From NCBI GenBank assembly GCA_947247005.1, contig OX365948.1, positions 39,064,601 to 39,128,600 on the forward strand: 64,000 bases of DNA. Direction: 5' to 3'. This document shows, in pieces, positions 30,795-42,540 of the stretch. A program made the translations under genes and the position numbers. The DNA comes from Spisula solida. Taxonomy: Eukaryota; Mollusca; Bivalvia; Venerida; Mactridae. The stretch's first letter is position 1, and each line of letters starts with the position of its first letter. The notes below the pieces were generated by a model. The model was not told the origin of the DNA. It ran no database searches and worked only from the letters and a program-made list of their open reading frames with translations.

Positions 30795-32736
30795 CTGAAA
30801 TAATATGGTTAGATTTTCTATGGATAAATTTTTCGTACGGATGTTGATCGCTGTGATATTGTTTCAAGTTTTATAAAGGGATTATTCTTAAATATAAACA
30901 TTTCACCTAACTGTATGTGTTGCTTGTATATTGAGACATTGTGATGTTTACTTTTTATGATAAAAGAAGTTATGAGTGGAGGAGAATAAAAAAGGAGAGT
31001 GGAAGGGGATTTGGGAGCGTGGGATGAGTAGAGTAAGATAACTGTGTAGTCCCCATTTAACTGAAATGATCGTGTCGATCCATCAACTACCAGCCCCATG
31101 TATATATGTAAAAAAGCCAAATACGAGAGGTGCCCCACTTATATTTTAAGTGTGGAATATCCGATATTTTCATGCTAACCCGATATTATAGAAATAACCC
31201 TTTTGGTCAGCATGCAGTAATGTTTCAGGTAACATATGCACTCGGTGTTATGTTGTTTGCTATATTATTCGAACCGTAAATCAACAAATCTGCAGAGGGA
31301 GTAAAATTTAGCTTTTCGAAGGCCATACACCCCCCATGAAGCACCAAGAAGTTGTTGGTAGAACATTGATATGCCGTGTCTGTGGAAACTATCAGTATAT
31401 TTCATCACTAAAAGAGTTGCTCTCATAAGAGAAATGACACAAAATATTAACAAAATGCCAAAAAGTGACTATTCCTTCTATAATCGTTTCCATTGTTAAT
31501 TTGACAACTAGGACAAATCCAATAACCAAAAAGGGAAATTTCAATGACGGTAGGAGTATACATAGGAACAATCCATCAAGTAATTTCGAAAATGTTGAAT
31601 GCCTACCTCCGAAAATGAAATCGGTGTATTTCAGCGCAATACAAAACATAATATAATGTATATTCTACAACGGAATGGTAATTGCGATACACTTGTTTGT
31701 CACCCCTGATAAGACAATGCTTTACCAATGAGATATTTATGGTAAGAGAACCGACAGCTATTTGAGAAATATATATGAGACTAGCAAGTAGTTGACATTC
31801 GTTAAGCAACATGAGTTGCCGGCCAGTCACATGATTTGCACTGTTGTTTGTTGTAGCTAATAAAATGAAACTCATATGTATTCTACAAAATGAAAAATTA
31901 GCGTACAGTTCTATACTTTTATCGTTCAAAAACGTTTTTGAACAAAATGTTTGCCACATCTCTTTCCTGGCGATAATGCCTAGAACATGGTGTTTTGATC
32001 AAGACTCAGCTTCATACCCTAACACAAGCACACCATTCGGTACCTTAAGGACACAAATTCCGTGTATATCTCACCAGTAAAGTAAATTCTGAAGTATAAT
32101 AATCTTGCATTCACAAACTTTGGTATCATAAGGATAAAGCAGCATAGATTACACTCGACCAATGTTTACACCATCAACTTGATTCTTTGGTCTTAAAACA
32201 GCTCAAAATAATGCCCCTAAAATGCAAATATATAAAAGTGAGTGTTTAAGTAACTCGACACATTTATATACCCGGCTGAATAGAAACATTTCTATTAAAG
32301 CTGATCAGCATAAAAATATCGGATATGCAACACTGTTTAAATATGAGTGGGGCACTTCTCGTACGTTGTTGTAAATGCCTATGTATTTCGATATACCCCA
32401 GGTAAAATAATATGTGCAGAGGTACTGCTTTGTGCATATGCCATTCTATGTTTCTATCGCTATCATATCACTCCCTTCTCATTCTTCTTTCACTCTCCTC
32501 CTCCCATTCTCCTAAACTCCCCTCATATAGATGCACAAAAATGAACACTCTTATGAACGGGAACAGTGACAACAACACGTCTCAACAAACCGATTTTCTG
32601 TCGCACCAGTCAGTCAAACATAGCTGAGTACAGTGAACAAACAATAACGAATACCAAGGAAATAAACACATTACAATGATATCTCTCAAATAAAAAAGGC
32701 AGCGGCAACAATCTATTACGAACACTTATAACAGTA
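30795..32736. other. Stretch with decayed ORFs and an inverted repeat pair
   Basis: Minus-strand open frames 31959-31603, 31649-31392 and 31453-31265 run on from one another in three different frames and carry hydrophobic stretches (LCILLPSLKFPFLVIGFVLV; WHFVNILC then VISLMRATLLV). They may be remnants of a multi-pass membrane protein broken by frameshifts. Sequence near 31110-31190 recurs inverted near 32295-32370, sharing AAAATATCGGATAT and AGTGGGGCAC. Confidence 0.35.
31265..31959 (-). pseudogene. Possible decayed multi-pass membrane protein gene
   Basis: Three consecutive minus-strand reading frames with hydrophobic segments overlap end to end but need two frameshifts to be read as one protein. 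The family is not recognised. It could be non-coding AT-rich sequence that mimics hydrophobic codons, so confidence is low. Confidence 0.25.
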
Positions 32737-33527
32737 CAGGGCCCGTATTCATAAAGCACCTAAGGGAAAAATATTCCTTAGGTTAGTTGATTTTCCTTAG
32801 TTTTTATATGAATTCCCTAAGTTTTTTAATGATTTAGGTATCTGAAAATTCCTAAGGTCTTATTCATAAAGCATCTTAGGGTATTTTTCCCTTAACTCGG
32901 ACGATTTTCTCATTAGATTTCTAAGGTAGTTCGGAGGTACCTTACATTTACGTGGAAAAAGTTAAGGAATTTTTGTTTGAAAAAAATGGCTGTGTAGCAG
33001 ACGATCTTTTACACAAAAACTCGAAAATTGACACATATTATGTAAGTATTACACATTTTTTACCATTTAAACATATCCTATGATTTTACCTAGCTAGCTA
33101 GTAGTCGTACCGTACCGTAACGGTCCGGAATATAGCCATAACTATTCAAATTATAAATACGAGTTAGCGTTCGTTAGTTTCAAGAATGAATTTCGTCGAT
33201 CATTCTTCAGATAGATGACTAGATTGCCAATTCATGTACCAAAAACCTTTGCAAATATATTCTTCATCGATATGACTACCAATACTGAAGTATCACCACA
33301 CTATGAAGTTGATAGCTGCAAGTTATATGGATGCACTAGCTTTCGGATAGAAATATTTCGGACACCTTGTACATAGCAGTTCGATCTGGATTTAAAGCAT
33401 GGAAACAGTTATGTAATGGTAAGTACTTGAGCACAATGCTGCGCTGGTTACAGTATAAACCTTTGCTGTTAAAAGTGAGTGCACTGTGTGCCAAGTTCAA
33501 CCATTGTTTGAGAAAAAAATGCGCCCG

Positions 33528-33600
33528 ATTTGACTCGAACCCACAACCCCATGCGTGCAGCCTGCCATCTGAGATAGCTGTCATAAGTCAAATAGCTATA
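33528..33600 (-). repeat. Possible tRNA-derived SINE head
   Basis: On the minus strand, GGGTTCGAGTC matches an RNA polymerase III B box, 36-40 nt after an A-box-like TCAGATGGC, and a T run follows at 33513-33519. No tRNA cloverleaf could be drawn with confidence. Confidence 0.4.
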
Positions 33601-34680
33601 TAGAAGGACTGTGTTGGTGTGAATAGATATAAAGTCAAATGCACATGATCTTAGTGACTGTTGCAATTTTCTATCAGTAAATACCATGTGCACGCAGCTC
33701 AGAATAGCGGTCTTATAAAGGGGTTCGACAAATGAACCAACAATGTATAAGTGTTTTCCCAAAGAAATTCTCACAGTGACTACTCTCCTTCGTTTTTTTA
33801 ATTTATAGCACTCTTCAGTGAACTACAGTACAGCTTGCCTGTGCATGAGTCAGTCTCTCCCCATTAAAGTACAAAGGGGAGGATCAAGTGCACTTAAACT
33901 CATGATTCCAACCAAGTATTATAGCTTCTTGCCTGTTACTCTGCAAACAAAAAGATAGTCTGGAGCCTGACAGTCCATACTTACTCAAAGGCTAGTCAGT
34001 TGCGTGCTATTTTTAGTCATGTTATTCTGTTCTGAGGGCGTTGTCACTAATCATGCAGGTGTTCGGGAAATTATACAAGCAGATGGAAACCGCTCAAATT
34101 TGTAAGCAATGTCACTGAAATACGGTGAAATATGCATTATATCAGTCATTGACTGAATGAGTTCTCTCACAATTTTTAAATGCATCTCTCTGTTTTTTCA
34201 GATACTGGAGAACTTACAACTTTTAAACAATTGGCTTGGGTGTTCATTTCTGTTTGCAAGAATGAGGATAATGCAAACAGTCCCTGGAATGAAGATACTT
34301 CGATGGACGGTAACAGAAGAAACTCTACTCTTACAAATGACATTGTGTACACAATTTTACCAGCCATGAGGAACACGCTTTACTATTACATGAAAATGTA
34401 CATAGTTGTAGCTTATTGTCAAAACTATAAAAATATGATAATATAGTGTTAGAAATCAATATTTGAATCAACAGTTTCTGAAAAGTTCAGCAAAATATAA
34501 CATTCAATCACAAAGTTACAGATCTTCAACACCAACCACTACTGCGATTTTTTTATCGTCATTGCAAGCGTTACTCAAACGATTTTGGATTGACTATTTG
34601 AAGAGTATGAGAGCTAAAACAGTCACTTGTTCGTGGCCATTGCATCTGGTTTAAGTTTTACATGCTAAACTTTAACCTTG

Positions 34681-34682
<2 letters not shown>

Positions 34683-34722
<40 letters not shown>
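34683..34722. repeat. (TA)n microsatellite
   Basis: About 20 copies of TA. It starts a run of diverged repeats to its right. Confidence 0.95.
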
Positions 34723-34739
34723 TCAATAACTAATGCATA

Positions 34740-35640
34740 TATTGGATTGAAACTTTACACTAGCTTTCCCGGCCATGTAATCAACCATGTTAGATAACTC
34801 TTGGATGAATTTAAAACAAATTATTGCCCTTTTTTAATAAGAAAATTTGGTTAAAGTTTTGCATGCAAATTACAAATAAGGCCATATCTCAGATAGTATC
34901 AGTGCTATGGCATAGGAACCTACAACTCTTGCTTACCATCATAAGACAATGGTAGCGGTCAAGCATTATAACTCTATTTTGCTTTTATCTGAGTTATGCC
35001 CCTTTTTAACATAGATTTTTTACGTGCAAGTTTTAATGAGACCTTATCTTAGCTACTATTTATGATATTGAATTGATACTTACAACACATGTTTAATATC
35101 ATTTAATTTAATTGGAGTTATTCCCCTTTTAAACTTAAAACTTTTCTTGGTTAAAGTTATGCATGCAAGTTTCATTCAGGCCCCATCTCAGCTACTTCTC
35201 ATGATACTGCATTGAAACTTTTAACACTTGTTATCCAACATTAGTCAATAGTACCAGTCAAGGGCAATAACCCTGTTTTGATTGTATTTCAGTTATGCCC
35301 CTTTTTAACATAGAATTTTGTTGGTTTAAGTTTTACATGCAACATATATAGTTAGCTACTATATATGATATTGCATTGATACATATAACACTAGTTTATC
35401 ATCATTAGTCAATGGTACCAGTCAAGTCCAATAAACCTATTTTTTTAATTTAATTCGAGTTATTCCCCTTTTTAACTTAAACTTTTCTTGTTAATGTTTT
35501 ACAAGCAAGTATTATTATATACTTACTATTTATGATATTGCATCACTTCTCTATCATCATTAGTCAATGGTACTAGTCCAATGCAATAACTTTGTTTTGA
35601 TTTTAATTGCAGTTGTCGCCCTTTTTAAGTTACAATTGTC
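34740..35640. repeat. Diverged tandem repeats, units of roughly 125-175 bp
   Basis: GTTATGCCCCTTTTTAAC or GTTATTCCCCTTTT recurs near 34820, 34995, 35120, 35292, 35461 and 35613. Each is followed by TTGGTTAAAGTTTT, GCATGCAA and a CATTAGTCAATGGTACCAGTC block. There is no coding capacity. Confidence 0.8.
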
Positions 35641-35756
35641 TTGGTTAAAATTTTACTTGCAAGCTGGTGAACATCAGCTCCTGAACAAGCAGACCTTGTA
35701 CGTGATAAATAAGTGGGAGAAAGTTCAACTTTTCAATGTAAAACTATTGTCTTTTT

Positions 35757-36600
35757 ATGCTCCCTGAAGGGTGAGCATATAGTCGCCGCTTTGTCCGTCC
35801 TTCCGTCCGTCACACATTTGTCCGGGCAATAACTTGAACAGTATTAGAGATATCAATATGAAACTTCATAGGTGAATAGACCTCATTGATTGGAAGTGCA
35901 TTGCACAAGAACCATAACTCTTGATTGCATATTTTTTAGTTATTCCCCTTTGTAATTTTTTTTATACTTAATTCTTGTCCCTGCCATTACTTGAACAGTA
36001 TTTGAGATATCATTTTGAAACTTCATAGGTGAATAGACCTCATTGAGGGGAAGTGCAGTGCACAAAAACCATAACTCTTGCTTGTATAATTTTTTAGTTA
36101 TTCCCTTTTGTAATTTTTCATACTTAATTCTTGTCCCGGCCATTACTTGAACAGTATTAGAGATATCATTTTGAAACTTCATAGGTGAATAGACCTCATT
36201 AAGAGGAAGTGCAGTAAACAAGAACCATAACTCTTGATTGCATATTTTTTGAGTAATGGTCCTTTGTAATTTTTCATACTTAATTCTTGTCCGGGCCATA
36301 ACTTGAACAGTATAAGAGATATCAATTTGAAACTTCATAGATCTCATTGAGAGGATGTGCAGTGCTCAAGAACCGTAACTCTTTATTCCTATTTTAGAGT
36401 TGCTCCCCTTTGTATTTTTTCATACTTAATTCTTGTCCAGGCCATAACTCAAACAGTTTTGGATATATCAATTTGAAAATTCATAGATAAATAAATCTTA
36501 TTATTACAGTGCAGTGGCAAAGAATAATAACATTTTTTTTAGCATTTTTTCTGTGACAAACGCCCCGCGGGGAGCATAACCCGTCTGTGACGGCTCTTGT
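35757..36600. repeat. 156-bp tandem repeat element
   Basis: GAGATATCA recurs at 35847, 36004, 36160 and 36316 (spacing 157, 156, 156), with a fifth worn unit near 36460. Each unit carries GAAACTTCATAGGTGAATAG and CATACTTAATTCTTGTCC. The array opens with a GTGAGCATATAGTCGCC and CCGTC run and closes with GGGAGCATAACCCGTC and CTCTTGTT, so it behaves as one mobile unit. Because 156 is divisible by three, a false repetitive ORF appears on the minus strand. Confidence 0.85.
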
Positions 36601-36744
36601 TATAAGTAAAGGAACAGCTTTGAAATTGTGGGCTTAGTTCCAGTGCTGAAAATAGTTGAGCGCGCTGTGTTTGAGATTACAGTAAATTCACCGATCCTAT
36701 AATTGATTAATATTGATGTCAATTCTTAAAACTTATGTCACATT

Positions 36745-37290
36745 TTTATGCCCCCCTATCGATAGATGGGGAGGCATATAGTGATTCACCTGTTCGTTCG
36801 TCTGTCCTGGTTAACCCAAATTGACCGTTTCTTCTATCATTATTATGGCTTGCTACAAAGCTTCCATACTTGCATGGATGTTGTATATGAACACTCTCCA
36901 CACACCTGTATCGTTTGACGCCATTTCGATCATCACCTTGACCTAATTTTGGACTTAGACTTATTGGAGGGCCAAATTCTTTGTTAACCCAAATTGACCG
37001 TTTCTTCTAGCATTAATAAGGCTTGCTACAAGCTTTCATACTTGCATGTGTGTTGTATACGAACACTCTCCACATGCCAGTATCACCTGACCCCAATTGG
37101 CCGTTTACATCATGCGTTGCCTTAAACATTGGCATACTTGTTTACTACCATAAGCTCTTTACATTATCAAAGCCATGTAACACTTTCCAACATTATTACA
37201 AAGTTATGGCCCCTGATTGACTTAGCTTTTTATGGGCAAGGCTTCCATGGGGGCATAAGCGTTTATTGAACGCAGTCTTGTTTAATTATA
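36745..37290. repeat. Related repeat element with a 172-bp internal duplication
   Basis: AACCCAAATTGACCGTTTCT occurs at about 36813 and 36985, each followed by GGCTTGCTACAA and GAACACTCTCCACA. It opens with GGGGAGGCATATAGTG and ends GGGGCATAAGC then CTTGTT, like the neighbour at 35757-36600. Confidence 0.75.
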
Positions 37291-39822
37291 TTCTTATTTT
37301 ATCCCCGTACAAGTTGTAATTTGGGCATACTGTATTCAGCTTGTCTGTTCGTCCATCAGTCCTTACACACATTCTTGTGAACTCAACTCCTCCAACAGTT
37401 CTTTTACTTTAACACATGAACAACCTTAATAGGTAGATGTGCATGAAGCAAAGAATTTTCACTGAGATAATGTTTGCCATAATATGGCCCTTTGTACTTT
37501 TGTGCACTATGTAATACAAAGTGAACAGTACTTGTGGATGCAAATCTTCCTTTTGGCTGGACTTTCTTCAAACTATAACAGATAAATTACCTGAACATGA
37601 AGATGTTCAAGAAGGAAATAATTTACACTGCAATGAATGTGACCCGAAATATGACCCTTAGCTGTCGTAGAATAAGGGGAGCTTATGCAGTCGCCCTGGC
37701 GTCGGCATAACACTTTTCAGTTTTGTTAAAGTTTAGGTACAGGTTTTTTAACCTCTTGTATTTTCAAAGTCCTTTGAGATAATGCTTTTATACTTTGCAT
37801 ACTTGTTCGCCATGAAGATCTCAATCCATACACAGGGTTTTTTATTTTTATAAACGCAATAAAATATAGCTGATTGATGACGTCACGTTTGAAGTCATAT
37901 ACTATGACGTGACGGTGACGGCAACGTTCCTATGAAAGAAAGTAGTTTGACGTCAACTTGTCTTGTTGTAATATAAATTGCAGAGCATTGGCAATGTTAG
38001 AATCAAAATCATAAATAGGAAGCTGTGCTTTGTTGTGTTGTAAAATAAAGGCACGTGTTTGGATGCGTAGTAATTACGCGACAAAGCACAGCTACGTATT
38101 CATTATTTCTTAAATAATTTTGAATCGCACATGTATGCCAATGACTCCACTGGGCAATCACTGTTGATAAATGATGTTTTGCTTGAGTCAAAGAATACTC
38201 AGAATATATGATATCTGTTTGAGTAAAGTCAATTACCGCTATTTTCACCTTATATGTTTCATATGTGTATCATTTTGCCAGTAACATGAATAAGGTAATA
38301 AAAAGTAGAATATCAAATGTGTGTTGTTTTGTACATGAATTAAATTTAAGGATCTTATTTTATACACAAGAGATGAAGTTCGCCTTACCTCACTACTAAT
38401 TAGCTGGACTTTACAAAAATGGTAAAGCTATTTTTGTGACGGGACCATGTGAGTTGGTCTAGTTTATTGCCATTATTTTCTCAAAGACTGTCACATGTAT
38501 CCATCCACTTGAAACTCTACATAGATATTCACCATCAGGAGACTGGTAGCAATGTGATCTATAGTTAAGGAGTTATCTGCCCATGTTTCTACTTACTACC
38601 TCGAAATAGTGGCAAATACCCTGAATTTTCTCAAACACTATCAAAGCTTTAACTTTATGTCTCCCATTTTTGATGAGGGTGTATATTGCTTTGCACATGT
38701 CAGTTGGTCCATCTTGTCTGTATACTGAATGGTTTCCGCTCAAGAACGCCTTGTCCTAGGATCTTTAAACATTACATGGAAGTTTGTTATCAAACATCTG
38801 GATCCTGACATAACTTAGGTAAACATCGTCCAAGCTAGGTTTATGAAACTTGGTATGTGGATAGGGGACAATAACAGGATAATGCGCATCTAAATATAAC
38901 AATGTCAGATAAAGCTAGAACTTGAATGCTCAATAGACAGAGTCATGGTTTAGTGTAGATAATATATTATTTTGGAAGACTACATTTGATCAGATTTAAT
39001 CTTCCATTTCTTGGGTTATTTTCATCAAAACTTTAGCTCAAGTAGGATAGATAAATCCTGAATTCATTTGAATCGGGAATATTGACATATTCATCAAAAT
39101 TTTGAAGACTGTAAGCTGAAATAGTTTAACAGTCACACGGAAAAATAAATCAAATTTTATCTTTTCAAGGGCCACAACTCTACTGATACTAATTGGATCT
39201 CAATTAAAACACATTCTGACTAACATTCCTAGGAACATTCCTATGAAGTTAGTAGACTTAACAACAATTAGTTTTCAAGCTACAGATGATTCAAGCAAAA
39301 TGTCATAATTTCAAGGGCTATTACTCTTCTTAAACTCATCAGATCCATATAAACAAGAGATGTTTGTAAAACACATATGTCTAATGGCAGCCCAATATTC
39401 AACAAGAGATGTTGGTAAATCACATTTGCTCCAATGGCAGCCCAATAGTCAGAAATGGTAAAAGTTCAAAGATGGGGGCATAACTATACATGTATAGATG
39501 CTCAACATTTACTCAACTAAAGCTCCCAGGATGTTTGACTGCAAAACAATTACTTAAAATTTCTAATTAATTACAACACAGAATGTCCCCATTTGGTAAG
39601 AGCACTCTAGATTGCCTTTAAATGGAATGATGCTGATATTTTAATTTTTCAAGTATTCTGTACCAGTTTTGTTTAGGTTTCATTATAAATACCCAAGGTA
39701 TAAACTGTTATTTAATTGCTTTCAAATTGAATTTTAACGGAAAGCTTGATAAAATTTATTCATATTTCAACAGTCTGTTCGCTTTTATTCTCTTTAATTA
39801 CAATTCTGATATGTTACAGATA

Positions 39823-40317
39823 ATGGCTCGTCGAAACTTCAAAGAAAGGCCAGATTTTATAGACAGCCTGTCAAATCTAGAAATCATAGAGAGGTATAGG
39901 CTGGACAGGAATGGCCTCCTATACATGGAACAGGAGCTGGCGGATACATTGCAACCAAGGACTGGCAGAAACCGCAGCATCACTGCAATGCAGAAAATAC
40001 TTATTACTTTAAGATACTTTGCTACGGGAACAATCCAGTTAACTTATGGAGATATTCATGGGGTGTCACAACCAAGTGTGTCGAGGATAATTTCGGAAGT
40101 TTCTGACGCCATCAGCACGCCCACATTTTCCAGCAGGTATATTTGCTTCCCGACGACTGCAAATGAGTTGAACATAATAAACCAGGAATTTTTTGGCATA
40201 TCCCAATTTCCCAACATTATTGGAGTAATAGATGGTACGCATATACAGATTCAGGCACCATCAGTGGAAGAGGAGGCGTATGTAAACAGAATGAGTTATC
40301 ATTCTATAAACGCTCAA
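39823..40317 (+). CDS. Harbinger transposase exon 1
   Basis: 165 codons from MARRNF to SINAQ; donor GTAAGT, phase 0. It includes the helix-turn-helix and the first catalytic Asp (VIDGTHIQIQAP). Confidence 0.9.
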
Positions 40318-42540
40318 GTAAGTACATTTTTCCTGCTTGATTAATAGGAATTGGATATTTAAATATTCTGAAATCAGAAATATAAACACAAACTGACTCT
40401 TTAATGTGAGCGGTGTTAGTGTACAACTACACAATCTCAGTAATATTCCTACAAGTTTGAATTCTCCATCTTACACCCATTTTTAGTTGCATGCGACACA
40501 AACGAAAAGGACAAATGTACATGCCCCACCTTTTTTAGTGGCCAAGGGGTGAGAAAAATATGTTAAACAATACTTTTTATAGCGCAGACAAAATTTATAA
40601 GTATAAAAAATAAATGGCCATAACTCCCTTAAAATTAATCCGACCAACGTCCGCCGACGATATGCACAACTAGACTTGGTACTGATCAGTCTTGCAAAGT
40701 TTCAAAGAAATACGACCAACGGTTGCGGAAAAATAGTGCGGACAAAATTGGTACGGACCAACCAACCAACAGACCAACCAACCTCAAGCGTGACTCCAAT
40801 ATAGCCCCCATATACTATGTATCTGGGGGTATAATAAGAGTATACTCTTTTTTGTGTAATCCTTGGTGTTGGTGTGCATGGCATGGTTGCTGATACTCAT
40901 GATATAATTATTTAATTTATGATAATGTTGTTTTAATAGTCATGTATATGTACAACCTTTACCGAATTAAATCTATCTATCTATGCACCCAAGTCTTGCT
41001 CACCACAAGTGGACTCGACAAAAACTGTAATATCTTAATATTGTTTTCAGATCGTTTTTGATGCTAACTTCAAAATCATCGATCTCGTATCAAGGTGGCC
41101 AGGTTCAACCCACGATAGCAGAATGTTGAGGGACAGTGGGTTGTATTCTCTATTGGACGACGGCATTGTTCAGGCAGTTAAAAACAAGTACCTCCTGGGG
41201 GATAGTGGGTATCCTTGTAAACGATGGCTGTTGACCCCATACCTTAATCCCCAACCAGGATCCCAGACACAATACAACAGGTAATACTAAGTGAGCTGTA
41301 ACTAATTTTGTATGAAGTCAATATGCATAATGTACATTAAAATTTTCCAACGTGCAACAAACTTACAAGTGGATATTTGATCAAATGACAGTTTATTGAA
41401 AAGCAGTAATACACTGCAACTTACAGTCAAAAGGATATAAACTATTTTTTGAGCAGTACATAAAAGTCTTTCAAGCATAAGTGTACTCATGCGGTTTCTG
41501 CTTTTATTTAGAGCACACAAGAAGACAAGAGCAATTGTGGAGAGAGGAATTGGCCAAATGAAGCGGAGATGGGGAGTGCTCCAGGGTATGATTCGTCTAA
41601 AACATGAGAAGGCTAGCAAGTAAGCATTCAAATGCATTGTTATTGGTAATGACCATGTTTTTGACCCACATGACCCAGTTTCGAACTTGGAAGTAGATAT
41701 CATAGAGACAAACATTGTGATGAAGATTGTGCCATGAGTGTGTCCTCTAATGTGTTTGCTAGAAATAGTGGATGGGCGGAAGACAGGCGATCACAAGAGC
41801 TCACCATGTCACTTTGTGACAGGTGAGCTAAAAATGAACAGCTTGTTATATAAGAGGACATTCAAATAGCCAAGAAAAGGATTGGTAGTTAAAGTTTGTG
41901 GATCAATCGCCTCACTATAAATGAGTTACTTAATTTGACCTTTAGTGTACACAGAGTCAGCAGCAATTATGGATGGACGACGCGTGATCACACAGCTCAC
42001 TCTTTCAATTTTTGACAGTTGAGCTAAAAATGGCTGGTTGGACATACATTGAGACAAATTACTTGAGCTGCACATGCTTGATACATTAGGAAAGTAAATA
42101 ATTACCCAGTCTATCTTGGTTGCATCATAATATCCAGTAAGCAATTGCCATTTACCCATATCAAGGGCAGTAACTAAGTTAATGAATGTGAAATTTCTAT
42201 GTGCACTTGATAACCCAAAAATACAACATTTGTCAACACATGTTCAATGGAATATTTTTTTGCCCAATTAAACCTTTGTTGGTGACAGTAATATTCTATA
42301 CCTGCCAAGTAGATTGAACATATATCTTTATTTTTAGTCGCTTAATTTTATGAAGTTAACTTGAATGTTTTCAGGGTTATTATGGCGTGTGGTGTCCTAC
42401 ATAATATATGCAAGTGGAGGAATATTCCCCTCATTGACGAACTCCAGAATGGAAATATACAGAACCAGCATGTGGCAAATTATATTGGACCACAAGAAGG
42501 CCTTCGTTTCAGGGACTTTATTGCCAACAATCACTTTTAA
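39823..42540 (+). CDS. PIF/Harbinger (HARBI1-like) transposase, four exons
   Basis: The exons are 39823-40317, 41051-41280, 41512-41619 and 42375-42540, all with GT-AG sites and matching phases. Together they give 332 aa, close to HARBI1 (about 350). From the family: an N-terminal helical region, a helix-turn-helix (about residues 72-97, with GVSQPSVSRII), then a DDE nuclease. The likely catalytic residues are D137 (VIDGTH), D216 (GDSGYP) and E252 (VERGIGQMKRRW), with the second Asp and the Glu 36 residues apart. The conserved WPGSTHDSRM (D187) and CGVLHNICK motifs are present. The ATG at 39823 is preferred over the in-frame one at 39727 because it follows an acceptor-like GTTACAG and starts MARRNF. 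No stop or frameshift is seen, so the protein could be active. HARBI1 proteins act in the nucleus with a Myb-like partner; that partner lies convergent at 43639-47762. Confidence 0.9.
40318..41050 (+). other. Transposase intron 1
   Basis: 733 bp. It holds a worn element with CCGACCAACG and GGACCAACCAACC runs (about 40610-40850). No gene is seen. Confidence 0.5.
41051..41280 (+). CDS. Harbinger transposase exon 2
   Basis: Acceptor TTGTTTTCAG; donor GTAATA; starts in phase 0 and ends in phase 2. It carries SRWPGSTHDSRML and the second catalytic Asp in LLGDSGYP. Confidence 0.9.
41512..41619 (+). CDS. Harbinger transposase exon 3
   Basis: Acceptor TTTATTTAG; donor GTAAGC; completes the Arg codon split at 41280. 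It carries AIVERGIGQMKRRW with the catalytic Glu, and ends in phase 2. Confidence 0.9.
41640..41832. repeat. Hairpin-tailed dispersed repeat, copy 1
   Basis: Ends with GATCACAAGAGCTCACCATG and then TCACTTTGTGACAGGTGAGC: a stem pairing GCTCACC with GGTGAGC and GTCAC with GTGAC. The upstream part (GAGACAAACATT, AAGATTGTGCC, GTGTCCTCTAATGTGTT) matches the copy at 42945-43562. Confidence 0.85.
41950..42035. repeat. Hairpin-tailed dispersed repeat, copy 2 (worn)
   Basis: GTGATCACACAGCTCACTC, then GACAGTTGAGCTAAAAA: the same tail as copy 1, with a damaged stem. Confidence 0.65.
42375..42540 (+). CDS. Harbinger transposase exon 4
   Basis: Acceptor ATGTTTTCAG; completes the Lys codon split at 41619. 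It carries VIMACGVLHNICKWRN and ends RDFIANNHF with a TAA stop at 42538-42540. The C-terminal VLHNIC motif is typical of the family. Confidence 0.9.

Larger units (their letters stand above)
32766..39822. other. Left interior of the Harbinger element
   Basis: 7 kb without a recognised gene. A second TIR-like motif (TTATTCATAAAGCATCTTAGG) lies near 32862. Beyond it are a SINE-like head (33530-33600), a TA repeat (34683-34722), diverged tandem repeats (34740-35640), a 156-bp tandem repeat (35757-36600), a 172-bp duplication (36745-37290) and weakly repetitive AT-rich sequence (37300-39700). Confidence 0.6.
41620..42374 (+). other. Transposase intron 3 with two nested repeats
   Basis: 755 bp. 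Two copies of a short repeat with a terminal hairpin lie at about 41640-41832 and 41950-42035. Confidence 0.7.

Noticed and set aside
35940..36347. Repetitive 135-codon minus-strand frame
   Set aside because: It comes from a 156-bp non-coding tandem repeat whose length is divisible by three.
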